From Streptomyces sp. DHE7-1 (GTDB lineage: Bacteria; Actinomycetota; Actinomycetes; Streptomycetales; Streptomycetaceae), in the NCBI GenBank assembly GCA_016432725.1, contig JACJDG010000003.1:1612001-1676000 (forward strand): a DNA stretch of 64,000 bases, given 5' to 3'. The stretch's first letter is position 1. Every line of letters starts with the position of its first letter. Positions 55,577-63,760 of the stretch are shown piece by piece. Below the pieces are notes generated by a model. It searched no databases, was not told where the DNA came from, and worked only from the letters and a program-made list of their open reading frames with translations. The translations under genes and the position numbers were made by a program.

Positions 55577-56728
55577 TCAGAAGGCCGACACCCCCGTGAG
55601 CTCACGCCCGATGAGCAGCTTCTGGATCTGGCTGGTGCCCTCGTAGAGGGTCATCACGCGGGCGTCGCGCAGCAGTTTGCCGGCCGGGTACTCGTCGATG
55701 TAGCCGTAGCCGCCGAAGACCTGGAGGGCGTTGTTGGCGGCGCGGACGGCGGCCTCGGAGGCGAACAGCTTGGCCTTGGAGGACTCCACGGCGAACGGCC
55801 GGCCGCGGTCGATCAGATCGGCGACTCGCCAGGTGAGCAGCCGGGCGGCGTCCACGTCGACGGCGATGTCGCTGATCAGCTCCTGCACGAGCTGGTGCCG
55901 GGCGATGGGCTTGCCGAACTGCTCGCGCTCGCCGGCGTACCGCACCGCCGCCTCCAGCGCGGCCTGGGCTATGCCGACGCATCCGGCGGCGACCGACATC
56001 CGCCCCTTGGCCAGGGCGGACATGGCGACCGAGAAGCCCTTGCCCTCCTCGCCGACCAGCGCCGAGGCGGGCACCCGCACGTCGTCCAGGACCAGCTCGG
56101 CGGTGGCCTGGCCGCGCAGGCCGAGCTTGCCGTGGACGGTGCGACGGGTCAGGCCGGGCGTGTCCGTGGGCACGAGGAACGCGGAGACGCCCTTGTGGCC
56201 GGGGGCGTCGGTGGACCGGGCGAAGAGCAGCACGACGTCGGCCCAGGTGCCGTTGGTGATGAACATCTTGGTGCCGCTCAGGACGAAGCCGTCGCCGTCG
56301 CGCACCGCCCGGGTGGCGAGGCTGCCCGCGTCGGAGCCGGTGCCGGGCTCGGTGAGGCCGAAGCAGCCGACGTACTCGCCGGCGGTCAGCCCCGGCAGCC
56401 AGCGCCGCTTCTGCTCCTCGCTCCCCCAGGCCGCGATCGACTTGGCGACCAGCCCGAGGGACACCGACACGATTCCGCGCACCGAGGAGTCGCCGCGCCC
56501 CAGTTCCTCGGTGACCAGGCAGTACGCCAGGTGGTCGCCCCCGGAGCCGCCGTACGACTCGTCGATGGTCAGCCCCAGGAAACCGACCTCGCCGAGCTTC
56601 TTCACGATGCCCCGGTCGACCTCCTCGGCGCGGTCCCAGGCGACCACGTGCGGGGCGATCTCGCGCTCCACGAAGTCCCGGGCGAGCTGCCGTACGGCGG
56701 CCTGCTCCTCGCTCAGCTCCAGGTTCAC
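55577..56728 (-). CDS. Acyl-CoA dehydrogenase
   Basis: A 383-residue FAD enzyme of beta-oxidation. It starts VNLELSEEQAAVRQLARDFV. FAD motifs are CFGLTEPGTGSDAG and FITNGTWADV. The catalytic Glu is in TLYEGTSQIQKLLIGREL near the end, so this is a short- or medium-chain straight or branched type. GTG 56728 is chosen because upstream sequence lacks family homology. Divergent from a TetR gene across a 92-bp region with a clear operator. Confidence 0.95.
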   Translation of the reverse strand: MNLELSEEQAAVRQLARDFVEREIAPHVVAWDRAEEVDRGIVKKLGEVGFLGLTIDESYGGSGGDHLAYCLVTEELGRGDSSVRGIVSVSLGLVAKSIAAWGSEEQKRRWLPGLTAGEYVGCFGLTEPGTGSDAGSLATRAVRDGDGFVLSGTKMFITNGTWADVVLLFARSTDAPGHKGVSAFLVPTDTPGLTRRTVHGKLGLRGQATAELVLDDVRVPASALVGEEGKGFSVAMSALAKGRMSVAAGCVGIAQAALEAAVRYAGEREQFGKPIARHQLVQELISDIAVDVDAARLLTWRVADLIDRGRPFAVESSKAKLFASEAAVRAANNALQVFGGYGYIDEYPAGKLLRDARVMTLYEGTSQIQKLLIGRELTGVSAF

Positions 56729-56774
56729 CACGCGATCACCCCACACGGATACGGATCTTGAAAGACGTACATTT

Positions 56775-56793
56775 AAATTAGCACTGCTAGTTT
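56775..56793. promoter_or_regulatory. TetR operator between acyl-CoA dehydrogenase and TetR
   Basis: AAATTAGCACTGCTAGTTT, 8 of 9 bases symmetric. The complement matches the site at 62042-62060, in front of the aldehyde dehydrogenase operon, at 15 of 19 positions. Confidence 0.75.
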
Positions 56794-56819
56794 CCGCTCG
56801 CAGCCCTACTATGTGCGCC

Positions 56820-57461
56820 ATGGCCCGACCGCGCAAGCCCCTCCTCAGCACCGACCGGATCGTCGAGACGGCCCGGGAACTCGTGGACGCGGAGGGCCTG
56901 GCGGCCGTCTCCACCCGGCGGCTCGCCGCCGAGCTGGGCGTGAGCGGGCCCTCGCTCTACAACCACTTCCGCACCAAGGACGAGATCCTGGAGGCGGTCG
57001 CGGACTCGGTGAGCGGACAGGTCGACCTGTCGATGTTCGAGGACGGCCGGGACTGGCGGACCGCGCTGCACGACTGGGCCGTCTCCTACCGGACCGCGCT
57101 GCGCGACCACCCCAACATCGTCCCGGTGCTCGCCCGCGGGCCCGGCCGCCGCCCCGCCGCCCTGCGACTGGCCGACGCCGTGTACGGCGCGATGGTCGAC
57201 GCGGGCTGGCCGCCGGCGCAGGCCACGTCCATCGGCGCGCTGATGCGGTACTTCATCATGGGCTCGGCGCTCGGCTCCTTCGCGGGCGGCTTCGTGGACG
57301 ACGCGAGTGCGTACGACCCCTCCGACTACCCGCACCTCGGACAGGCCCATCTGCTCGCCGAGCAGCAGGAGAAGATCGACGAGCGGGCCTTCGGGACCGG
57401 TCTCACCGCTCTGCTGGACGGGCTGGCGCAGCAGTACGAGCAGGCGCGGCAGAGCGTGTGA
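56820..57461 (+). CDS. TetR-family regulator (acyl-CoA dehydrogenase / ALDH-ADH regulon)
   Basis: A 213-residue repressor with a helix-turn-helix at about 30-50 (STRRLAAELGVSGPSLYNHF) and a C-terminal TetR_C domain (SIGALMRYFIMGSALGSFAG). Start ATG 56820; an in-frame ATG at 56811 is possible. It is divergent from the acyl-CoA dehydrogenase, and the intergenic palindrome recurs 5.3 kb away at the ALDH-ADH operon, so it probably controls both units. Confidence 0.9.
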   Translation: MARPRKPLLSTDRIVETARELVDAEGLAAVSTRRLAAELGVSGPSLYNHFRTKDEILEAVADSVSGQVDLSMFEDGRDWRTALHDWAVSYRTALRDHPNIVPVLARGPGRRPAALRLADAVYGAMVDAGWPPAQATSIGALMRYFIMGSALGSFAGGFVDDASAYDPSDYPHLGQAHLLAEQQEKIDERAFGTGLTALLDGLAQQYEQARQSV

Positions 57462-57515
57462 GGGCACCGGGACACTTCGGCCGGCGCCGAAGCGCCGGTG
57501 CCGCATGCTGGGTGC

Positions 57516-58226
57516 ATGACCGCCAAGGACACCAGGGCCGCGGGGCTCGCCGCGCTCGCCTCGCTCGTCGCCGACGAGACGCGGGCCGCGTGTCTGCTGG
57601 CGCTGCTGGACGGGCGGGCCTGGACCGCCGGGGAACTGGCCCGGCACGCCGGGGTGGCCCCGTCCACGCTCAGCGAGCACCTGGGCAAGCTGGTCGCCGG
57701 CGGACTGCTCGCGCAGGAGCGGCAGGGGCGGCACCGGTACGTGCGGCTGGCCGACGCACGGGTGGCCCAGCTCGTCGAGGACCTGGCCGCCCAGGTGGCG
57801 CCCGCCCGGACCGCGCGCCCGCGCACCCTGCGGGAGTCGAGCGCGGGCTCGGCGATGGCCCGGGGCCGCACCTGCTACGACCATCTCGCCGGACGGCTGG
57901 GCATCGCGATCACGGACGCGCTCACCGAACGGGGACTGCTGCGCCAGGACACCGGGTTCGCGCTGACGGACGCCGGGCTCCGGTGGTACGGCACGGCCGG
58001 GATCGCCCTCGACCGGTCGGCCCGGCGGCCACTGGCCCGCGCGTGCCTGGACTGGACCGAGCGGCGGCCCCATCTCGCGGGTTCGGCGGGCGCGGCGCTG
58101 TGCCGCCACGCGCTGGACGCGGGCTGGTGCGAGCGGATCGGCTCCGAGCGGGCGGTGCGGGTGACTCCGTCGGGAGCGCGGGCGCTGTACGAACTGCTGG
58201 GCGTCGAGCGGGAGGCGTTGTGCTGA
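57516..58226 (+). CDS. ArsR-type winged-helix regulator
   Basis: A 236-residue protein. An N-terminal ArsR-like winged helix (about 1-90: LARHAGVAPSTLSEHLGKLV, GRHRYVRLADARVAQLVEDL) is followed by a long C-terminal region with Cys residues (GRTCYDHLAGRLGIAI; LARACLDWTERRPHLAG; ALCRHALDAGWCERI) that could bind metal or act as a redox sensor. Longer than classical ArsR proteins. The target is unknown. Confidence 0.87.
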   Translation: MTAKDTRAAGLAALASLVADETRAACLLALLDGRAWTAGELARHAGVAPSTLSEHLGKLVAGGLLAQERQGRHRYVRLADARVAQLVEDLAAQVAPARTARPRTLRESSAGSAMARGRTCYDHLAGRLGIAITDALTERGLLRQDTGFALTDAGLRWYGTAGIALDRSARRPLARACLDWTERRPHLAGSAGAALCRHALDAGWCERIGSERAVRVTPSGARALYELLGVEREALC

Positions 58227-58377
58227 GCGCCGTCAGGGAGGTGGGTCGTCGTGCCGGTCTCCGGGTCCGGGCCCGCCGGCCGGTCGCGCCGTCCCCCGCG
58301 CCCCTCGGGTGTCCCCGCGTCCCCCGCCCTCAAGGCGCCCTCGCTTTTCCGCCGGCCGCCACCGCACCGTCCCGCCT

Positions 58378-58552
58378 AGGCCTGTCTGACAATTCGCGTC
58401 GTCGCCCGAAGGGCGGCCGCGCGGCGTCAGGTGCGTGCTCTCGGCGGGCCGGCTCCAGGGCCGCGTACCGGACGTACTCGGGTCTGGGGCCGGTGCGGCG
58501 AGAGTGCGTGCATGGCGTCGCGCGGCAGACGGGAATTGTCAGACAGGCCCTA
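58378..58552. mobile_element. MITE-like element, family A, copy 2 (inverted)
   Basis: About 173 bp between TA dinucleotides (58377-58378 and 58551-58552), with the terminal repeats GGCCTGTCTGACAATT and GGCCTGTCTGACAATTCC facing each other. The sequence aligns with copy 1 at 39301-39475 in reverse orientation, with only scattered differences such as CGTACCGGACGTACTCGG against CGTACTGGACGTACTTGG. It ends 11 bp before the transporter start. The 337-bp gap between the ArsR and transporter genes holds nothing else recognisable. Confidence 0.85.
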
Positions 58553-58563
58553 GCCTCAGGAGC

Positions 58564-59499
58564 ATGATGAGCAACGCCCCACGTCACCCCCTGCTGCCCG
58601 CCGCCGCTGCCGCCCTCACCGTCGTGCTCTGGGCCTCCGCCTTCGTGGCGATCCGCAGCGCCGGTGACGCCTACTCGCCGGGGGCGCTGGCGCTCGGGCG
58701 GCTGCTGGCCGGAGCGCTGGCCCTGGGCGTCCTGTGCGTCGTACGGCGGGAGGGGCTGCCGCCCAGATCGGCCTGGCGGGGCATAGCCCTCTCCGGGGTG
58801 CTCTGGTTCGGGTTCTACATGGTCGCCCTGAACTGGGGCGAGCAGCGGGTGGACGCCGGGACGGCCGCCCTCGTGGTGAACGTCGGCCCGCTGCTGATCG
58901 CCCTGCTCGGGTCCCGGCTGCTCGGTGACCCGATGCCGCCGAGGCTGCTGGCGGGGATGGCCGTGTCCTTCGCCGGTGCCGTGACGGTGGGTCTCTCGAT
59001 GTCGTCCGGTGGCGGCGGGGCCTCGCTGCTCGGGGTGGTGGCGTGTCTGCTCGCCGCCGTGACGTACGCCGCCGGGGTGGTGTCGCAGAAGCCCGCCCTG
59101 GGGCAGGCGAGCGCCCTGCAGGTGACCACGTTCGGGTGTCTCGTCGGCGCCGTGGTCTGCCTGCCGTTCGCCGGACAGCTGGTGAGCGACGCGGCCCACG
59201 CACCCGTGTCGGCGACCCTCGACATGGTCTACCTCGGTGTCTTCCCGACCGCGCTGGCCTTCACGACCTGGGCCTACGCCCTCGCCCGCACCACCGCCAG
59301 CCGGATGGGCGCGACCACGTACGCCGTGCCGGCGCTGGTCGTGCTGATGTCGTGGCTGGTGCTCGGCGAGGTCCCGGGGGCGCTCACGCTGGTGGGCGGG
59401 GTGCTGTGCCTGGCGGGCGTGGCGGTGTCGCGGTCCCGGACGGCCGGACGGTCGCGCCGGGTCGCGGCCGGGGAGCCGCGACCCGAGAAGGTCCGCTGA
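58564..59499 (+). CDS. EamA-family (DMT) transporter
   Basis: A 311-residue exporter with ten hydrophobic helices in two EamA repeats (LPAAAAALTVVLWASAFVAI and GVVACLLAAVTYAAGVVSQK). A basic C-terminus follows (RSRRVAAGEPRPEKVR). The first of two adjacent ATG codons, at 58564, has a CAGGAGC site. The open frame continues upstream into the MITE-like element, which should not be included. The substrate is unknown. It converges on the alcohol dehydrogenase gene. Confidence 0.9.
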   Translation: MMSNAPRHPLLPAAAAALTVVLWASAFVAIRSAGDAYSPGALALGRLLAGALALGVLCVVRREGLPPRSAWRGIALSGVLWFGFYMVALNWGEQRVDAGTAALVVNVGPLLIALLGSRLLGDPMPPRLLAGMAVSFAGAVTVGLSMSSGGGGASLLGVVACLLAAVTYAAGVVSQKPALGQASALQVTTFGCLVGAVVCLPFAGQLVSDAAHAPVSATLDMVYLGVFPTALAFTTWAYALARTTASRMGATTYAVPALVVLMSWLVLGEVPGALTLVGGVLCLAGVAVSRSRTAGRSRRVAAGEPRPEKVR

Positions 59500-59518
59500 A
59501 CCGGCGGGCGCCGGTCGC

Positions 59519-60600
59519 TCAGAACACCACCAGCGCGCGGCCGCCCTTGCCGGCGAGCATGTTCTCGAAGGCCGCCGGGATGCCCTCGAGCGCGATCCGC
59601 TCGGTGACCAGCGCCGACAGGTCCAGCCGGCCCTCCCGCACGTGCTCGGCGAGGACCGGGACGTCGCGGGCCGGGTCGGAGTTGCCGTAGACGCAGCCGG
59701 ACAGGGTGCGGCCCCAGTGGAAGATCTCCAGGGCGTTGAAGGTGACCTCCTGGTCCTTGCCGCCGATGCCGACGACGGTCGTCCGGCCGCCCCGGCGGGT
59801 GGAGTCCCAGGCGGCGCGGATGCTGACCGCGCGGCCCACGCACTCCACGGCGACGTCGACGCCCTGCCTGCCGGTGAGGGCGCGGATCTCGCGCGCGGTG
59901 CCGTCGGAGGCGAGGACGTAGTCGGTGGCGCCGGCCGCGCGGGCCAGTTCCTCCTTCTCCGGCGAGACGTCGACGGCGATGATCCGGGAGGCACCGGCGA
60001 TGCGGGCCGCCTGGAGCGTGGCGAGGCCCACGCCGCCGGCGCCGAACACCGCGACCGTCTCGCCCCGCCGGACCCGTGCCGAGTGGTGGACGGCGCCGTA
60101 CCCGGTGAGGACGGCGCAGCCCAGCAGGGCGGCGTCGGTGAGCGGGACGCCGTCGGGGAGGGGCAGGACGCAGTTCGCGGCGACCACCGTCTCCTCGGCG
60201 AACGCGGCGACGTTCAGGCCCGGGTGGAGCTCGGTGCCGTCGCTCGTGCGGGCGTGCACACCCGCCGCGCCGGACAGGGCGTCGGCGCACAGCCAGACCT
60301 CGCCGAGCGCGCAGGCGTGGCAGGTGCCGCAGGAGGGCGCCCAGTTGAGGACGACGGGGGTACCGGGCGCGACATGGGTGACGCCCTCCCCACGGACACC
60401 ACGGTGCCGGCGCCCTCGTGGCCGAGGACCGCCGGGACCGGCACCCGCATCGTGCCGTTGGACAGGGACAGGTCGGAGTGGCAGACGCCGGCGGCGGCGA
60501 GGCGGACGCGGACCTGTCCGGGGCCCGGGTCGGGCAGCTCGATGCCGGTGATCTCCAGGGGGGCGCCGATGGCGGGCAGGACGGCGGCTCGTACGGCCAT
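59519..60600 (-). CDS. Zinc-dependent alcohol dehydrogenase (frameshifted)
   Basis: About 360 residues. Catalytic zinc ligands: Cys in AAGVCHSDLSLS and His-Glu in LGHEGAGTVV. The structural zinc cysteines form CGTCHACALGEVWLC. The NAD fold is VAVFGAGGVGLATLQAARIA. A G is missing near 60389, just after VVSVG, so the N-terminal 70 residues are in another frame. It follows the aldehyde dehydrogenase after 14 bp. Together they convert an alcohol to a carboxylic acid, or the reverse. Confidence 0.93.
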
Positions 60601-60614
60601 GGCTCGCTGACTCC

Positions 60615-62003
60615 TCAGAACTGCAGGGACTTGGTCTGGAGGTACTCGGCCAGTCCGTGGCTGCCGAGTTCCCGGCCGACCCCGGACTGCTTGTAGCCGC
60701 CGAACGGGGCGAGCGGGTTGAACCGGCCGCCGTTGATGTCGACCTGGCCGGTGTCCATACGGCGGGCGAAGGCCACCGCCTCGGACTCCTCCCCGGCCCA
60801 GACGGCGCCCGCGAGCCCGTACACCGTGCCGTTGGCGATGCGCAGGGCGTCCTCCTCGTCCTCGTAGCGCAGGACGGACAGGACCGGCCCGAAGATCTCC
60901 TCCTGGGCGACGGTCATCTCCGGGGTGACGTCGGCGAGGACCGTCGGGCTGACGAAGTAACCGCGCTCGCGCGGTGCCCCGGGGCCGCCCGCCACCAGGC
61001 GGGCGCCCTCGGCGACGCCCTTCTCGATGTATCCGAGCACGCGCGCCCGCTGTCCGGCGTTGACGACCGGGCCGATCCGGTCGCCGTACTTGGCGGCGGC
61101 GGCCGCGGCCAGTTCGACGGCCTCGTCGTACTGGTCGCGGTGGACCAGCATCCGGGTCCAGGCGCTGCACGTCTGGCCGGAGTTGGACATCACGTTGGCG
61201 ACGCCGACGTTGACCGCCTTGGCGAGGTCGGCGCTGGGCAGGATGACGTTGGCGGACTTGCCGCCCAGTTCGAGCGCCACCTTCTTCACCGCGGCGCCGG
61301 CCGTCGCGCCGATCCGCCGGCCGACCGCCGTGGAGCCGGTGAAGGAGACCAGGTCGACGTCCGGGTGCTCGGCGAGCGCCTGCCCGGCGACCGGGCCGAG
61401 ACCGGTGACGAGGTTGAAGACACCGGGCGGGAAGCCGGCCTCGTGGACGGCCTCGGCGAAGAGCTGGGCGGTGAGCGGGGTGTCCTCGGCGGGCTTGAGG
61501 ACGACGGTGCAGCCCGCGGCGAGCGCCGGGGCGGCCTTGGCGACGATCTGGTGCAGCGGGTAGTTCCAGGGGGTGATCGCTGCGACCACGCCGACCGGCT
61601 CGTGCAGCACGGTGGAGTTGCCGACCTTCTCCTCGAAGGTGTGGGCCGCGGCGAGCTCGGCGTAGGAGCCCGCGACCGCGATCGGCACGCTCGCGTGCAC
61701 GGCCTGCGAGAACGGCAGGGGCGAGCCCAGCTCGGCGGTGACCGTCTCGGCGATCTCGTCCTTGCGGGCCACCAGGACGTCGCGGAGGGCGGTGAGCCGC
61801 GCGGCGCGCTCGGCCGGGGGTGTGGCCGCCCAGCCCGCGAGTGCGGCGCGGGCGGCGCGTACGGCGGTGTCGACGTCCAGCGCGTCACCGGCCGGGACCC
61901 TGCCGATGACCTGTTCGTCGGCGGGGTTCACGACCTCGATCACGTCCCGGCCGGCGGCGGGGCGCCAGGCGCCGTCGATGTACAGGCCGTCATGTGCCTT
62001 CAT
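60615..62003 (-). CDS. NAD(P)-dependent aldehyde dehydrogenase
   Basis: A 462-residue enzyme oxidising an aldehyde to its acid. It has the Glu motif VALELGGKSANVIL, the catalytic Cys in SNSGQTCSAWTR (about residue 279) and the cofactor segment VSFTGSTAVGRRIG. ATG 62003 has a GGAGGAAGC site. First gene of the ALDH-ADH operon, with a TetR palindrome about 40 bp upstream that matches the one at 56.8 kb. It is near the MSO-type vanillin/benzaldehyde or betaine aldehyde groups by general features only. Confidence 0.95.
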   Translation of the reverse strand: MKAHDGLYIDGAWRPAAGRDVIEVVNPADEQVIGRVPAGDALDVDTAVRAARAALAGWAATPPAERAARLTALRDVLVARKDEIAETVTAELGSPLPFSQAVHASVPIAVAGSYAELAAAHTFEEKVGNSTVLHEPVGVVAAITPWNYPLHQIVAKAAPALAAGCTVVLKPAEDTPLTAQLFAEAVHEAGFPPGVFNLVTGLGPVAGQALAEHPDVDLVSFTGSTAVGRRIGATAGAAVKKVALELGGKSANVILPSADLAKAVNVGVANVMSNSGQTCSAWTRMLVHRDQYDEAVELAAAAAAKYGDRIGPVVNAGQRARVLGYIEKGVAEGARLVAGGPGAPRERGYFVSPTVLADVTPEMTVAQEEIFGPVLSVLRYEDEEDALRIANGTVYGLAGAVWAGEESEAVAFARRMDTGQVDINGGRFNPLAPFGGYKQSGVGRELGSHGLAEYLQTKSLQF

Positions 62004-62041
62004 GCTGCTTCCTCCCGGCGGGTGTCCGTCGTCCGGCACAC

Positions 62042-62060
62042 AAACTAGCGGCGATAGTTT
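62042..62060. promoter_or_regulatory. TetR operator of the ALDH-ADH operon
   Basis: AAACTAGCGGCGATAGTTT, symmetric in 8 of 9 arm positions. Same motif as 56775-56793 (15 of 19 on the complementary strand), 38 bp before the ALDH start. Confidence 0.75.
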
Positions 62061-62141
62061 TCGCGCGCCAGACTCGCCCGGGCGCCGGCGGTTCCCCGGC
62101 ACCCGGACGTACCCGGACATCATCGCCGGACCGGCGGCGGC

Positions 62142-63482
62142 TCACTCCCCCAGGTCGGGCAGCCGGGCCGGGGCCGGGCAGATGCGGTCGCCGTGCTGGT
62201 CGAAGACGAAGAGGTGGGCGAGGTCGACGAGCAGGGGCACCTGCATGCCGTGGCGCAGCCGGATGTCGGGGGTGGTGCGGACCACCAGGTCGCCGGGGAG
62301 CCGGCCCTCCGGCGGCGCCGGCTCGGGCACGGTCTCCTGCGGCTGTTCCAGCACCACCACCGGACCGGCCCGCAGCGACCCGGCCCGCTCCCGCAGCCGG
62401 TCCAGCACACCCGCGCCCTCCCTCCGGCGGCGGCGCGCGGCCCGGGCGGCCGGGCGCGGCGCCTCCAGCTCGGGCACCACGGCGGGGCGCGAGCCGGTGT
62501 CGAAGTGCACGAGGGTCTCGTGCCCCTGGAACTCCATGTGCTCCACCAGCCCGGTCAGCGGCACCTCTCCGGGCCGGGCGGCGCTGTGCTTGGCGATGCG
62601 CACCGCCTCCGAGCGCAGCCCGACGATGATCTCGCGGCCCTGCTGGACGCGGAGCAACTGGTGGTCGAGGGACAGGGGTTCGGGCAGGCGCAGGTACTGC
62701 TTGCCGAGGCTGATCGTCATGGCGCCGTCGAGCGGGGCCCGGACCAGGCCGCGCAGCAGGTTGATGCGCGGGGTGCCGATGAAGGCGGCGACGAAGACGT
62801 TGCGGGGCAGCGCGTAGACCTCGCGCGGGGTGCCGACCTGCTGGAGCACCCCGCCGCGCAGCACGGCGACCCGGTCGCCGAGGGACATCGCCTCGGACTG
62901 GTCGTGCGTGACGTACACCGTCGTCACGCCGAGCTCGCGGGTGAGCTGGGATATCTCGGCCCGCAGGTGGTTGCGGAGCTTGGCGTCGAGGTTGGACAGC
63001 GGCTCGTCCATCAGGAACGCGGACGGGTGCCGGGCGATGGCCCGGCCCATGGCGACCCGCTGGCGTTCGCCGCCGGAGAGCTGGCCGGGGAACCGGTCGA
63101 GCAGGTCCTCGATGCCGAGCATGCGGGCGGTCGCGTCCACGCGCGGGGCGGGGTCGGCGGCGGGTGCCTCGATACGCAGCGGGAAGCCGATGTTGTCGCG
63201 GCTGGTCATGCTCGGGTAGAGGGCGAAGTTCTGGAAGACCATCGCGATGTCCCGCTCGGCGGGCAGCCAGTCGTTGGCGTGCTCGCCGTCGAGGTGCAGT
63301 TCGCCCGCGTCGATCTCCTCGAGTCCGGCGATCATGCGCAGCACGGTGGACTTGCCGCACCCCGAGGGGCCGAGCAGGACCAGGAACTCACCGGGTGCGA
63401 TGTCCAGCGAGACCCGGTCGACGACGCGGGGGCCCCGGGCGTAGGACTTGCTCACGTCGTGCAGAGAGATGGCGCGTGTCAT
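62142..63482 (-). CDS. ABC transporter ATPase, sugar-uptake (MalK/UgpC/MsiK) type
   Basis: A 446-residue ATP-binding subunit. Walker A is LLGPSGCGKSTVLRM, the signature is GQLSGGERQRVAMGRA and Walker B is SAFLMDEPLSNLDAKLRN, with the H-loop VTHDQSEAM. The C-terminal regulatory domain holds a long Arg-rich insert (AARRRRREGAG) before the end. The class drives binding-protein-dependent carbohydrate import, and the UgpC-type is often shared by several transporters. No permease genes are adjacent in the window. The 278-bp upstream region holds an inverted repeat near 63530-63555 but no gene. Confidence 0.9.
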   Translation of the reverse strand: MTRAISLHDVSKSYARGPRVVDRVSLDIAPGEFLVLLGPSGCGKSTVLRMIAGLEEIDAGELHLDGEHANDWLPAERDIAMVFQNFALYPSMTSRDNIGFPLRIEAPAADPAPRVDATARMLGIEDLLDRFPGQLSGGERQRVAMGRAIARHPSAFLMDEPLSNLDAKLRNHLRAEISQLTRELGVTTVYVTHDQSEAMSLGDRVAVLRGGVLQQVGTPREVYALPRNVFVAAFIGTPRINLLRGLVRAPLDGAMTISLGKQYLRLPEPLSLDHQLLRVQQGREIIVGLRSEAVRIAKHSAARPGEVPLTGLVEHMEFQGHETLVHFDTGSRPAVVPELEAPRPAARAARRRRREGAGVLDRLRERAGSLRAGPVVVLEQPQETVPEPAPPEGRLPGDLVVRTTPDIRLRHGMQVPLLVDLAHLFVFDQHGDRICPAPARLPDLGE

Positions 63483-63760
63483 GGGTGCTGCCCCCGGGGG
63501 CTGTGCGGAGCGCCGCTGCTCCGTGGTCCGGGGCCCCGTGCGGACGTACGGGGCCCAGGGGCATGCCGTCGCGTTCCCGCCGCGTGGCCGGCGGGAAGGG
63601 GACGACAGGCCCCACGAGTCACGGAAGTTAACGGAATGTGCCCGGCCGGGGAAGAGTGGTGACGATGTCCGGAACCGCACCCCAGGCGGGGGCCGAAACG
63701 GAGGGGCGGGTTCGGGCTCCGGGCCGCCCGGTGCGGGCGGCGGGAGGCGGCGCCGGGGGG

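Noticed and set aside
58435..58563. N-terminal extension of the EamA transporter into the upstream element
   Set aside because: The same residues occur in the other, unrelated copy of the element at 39.4 kb, so they are element sequence. The ribosome site at the 58564 ATG marks the start.
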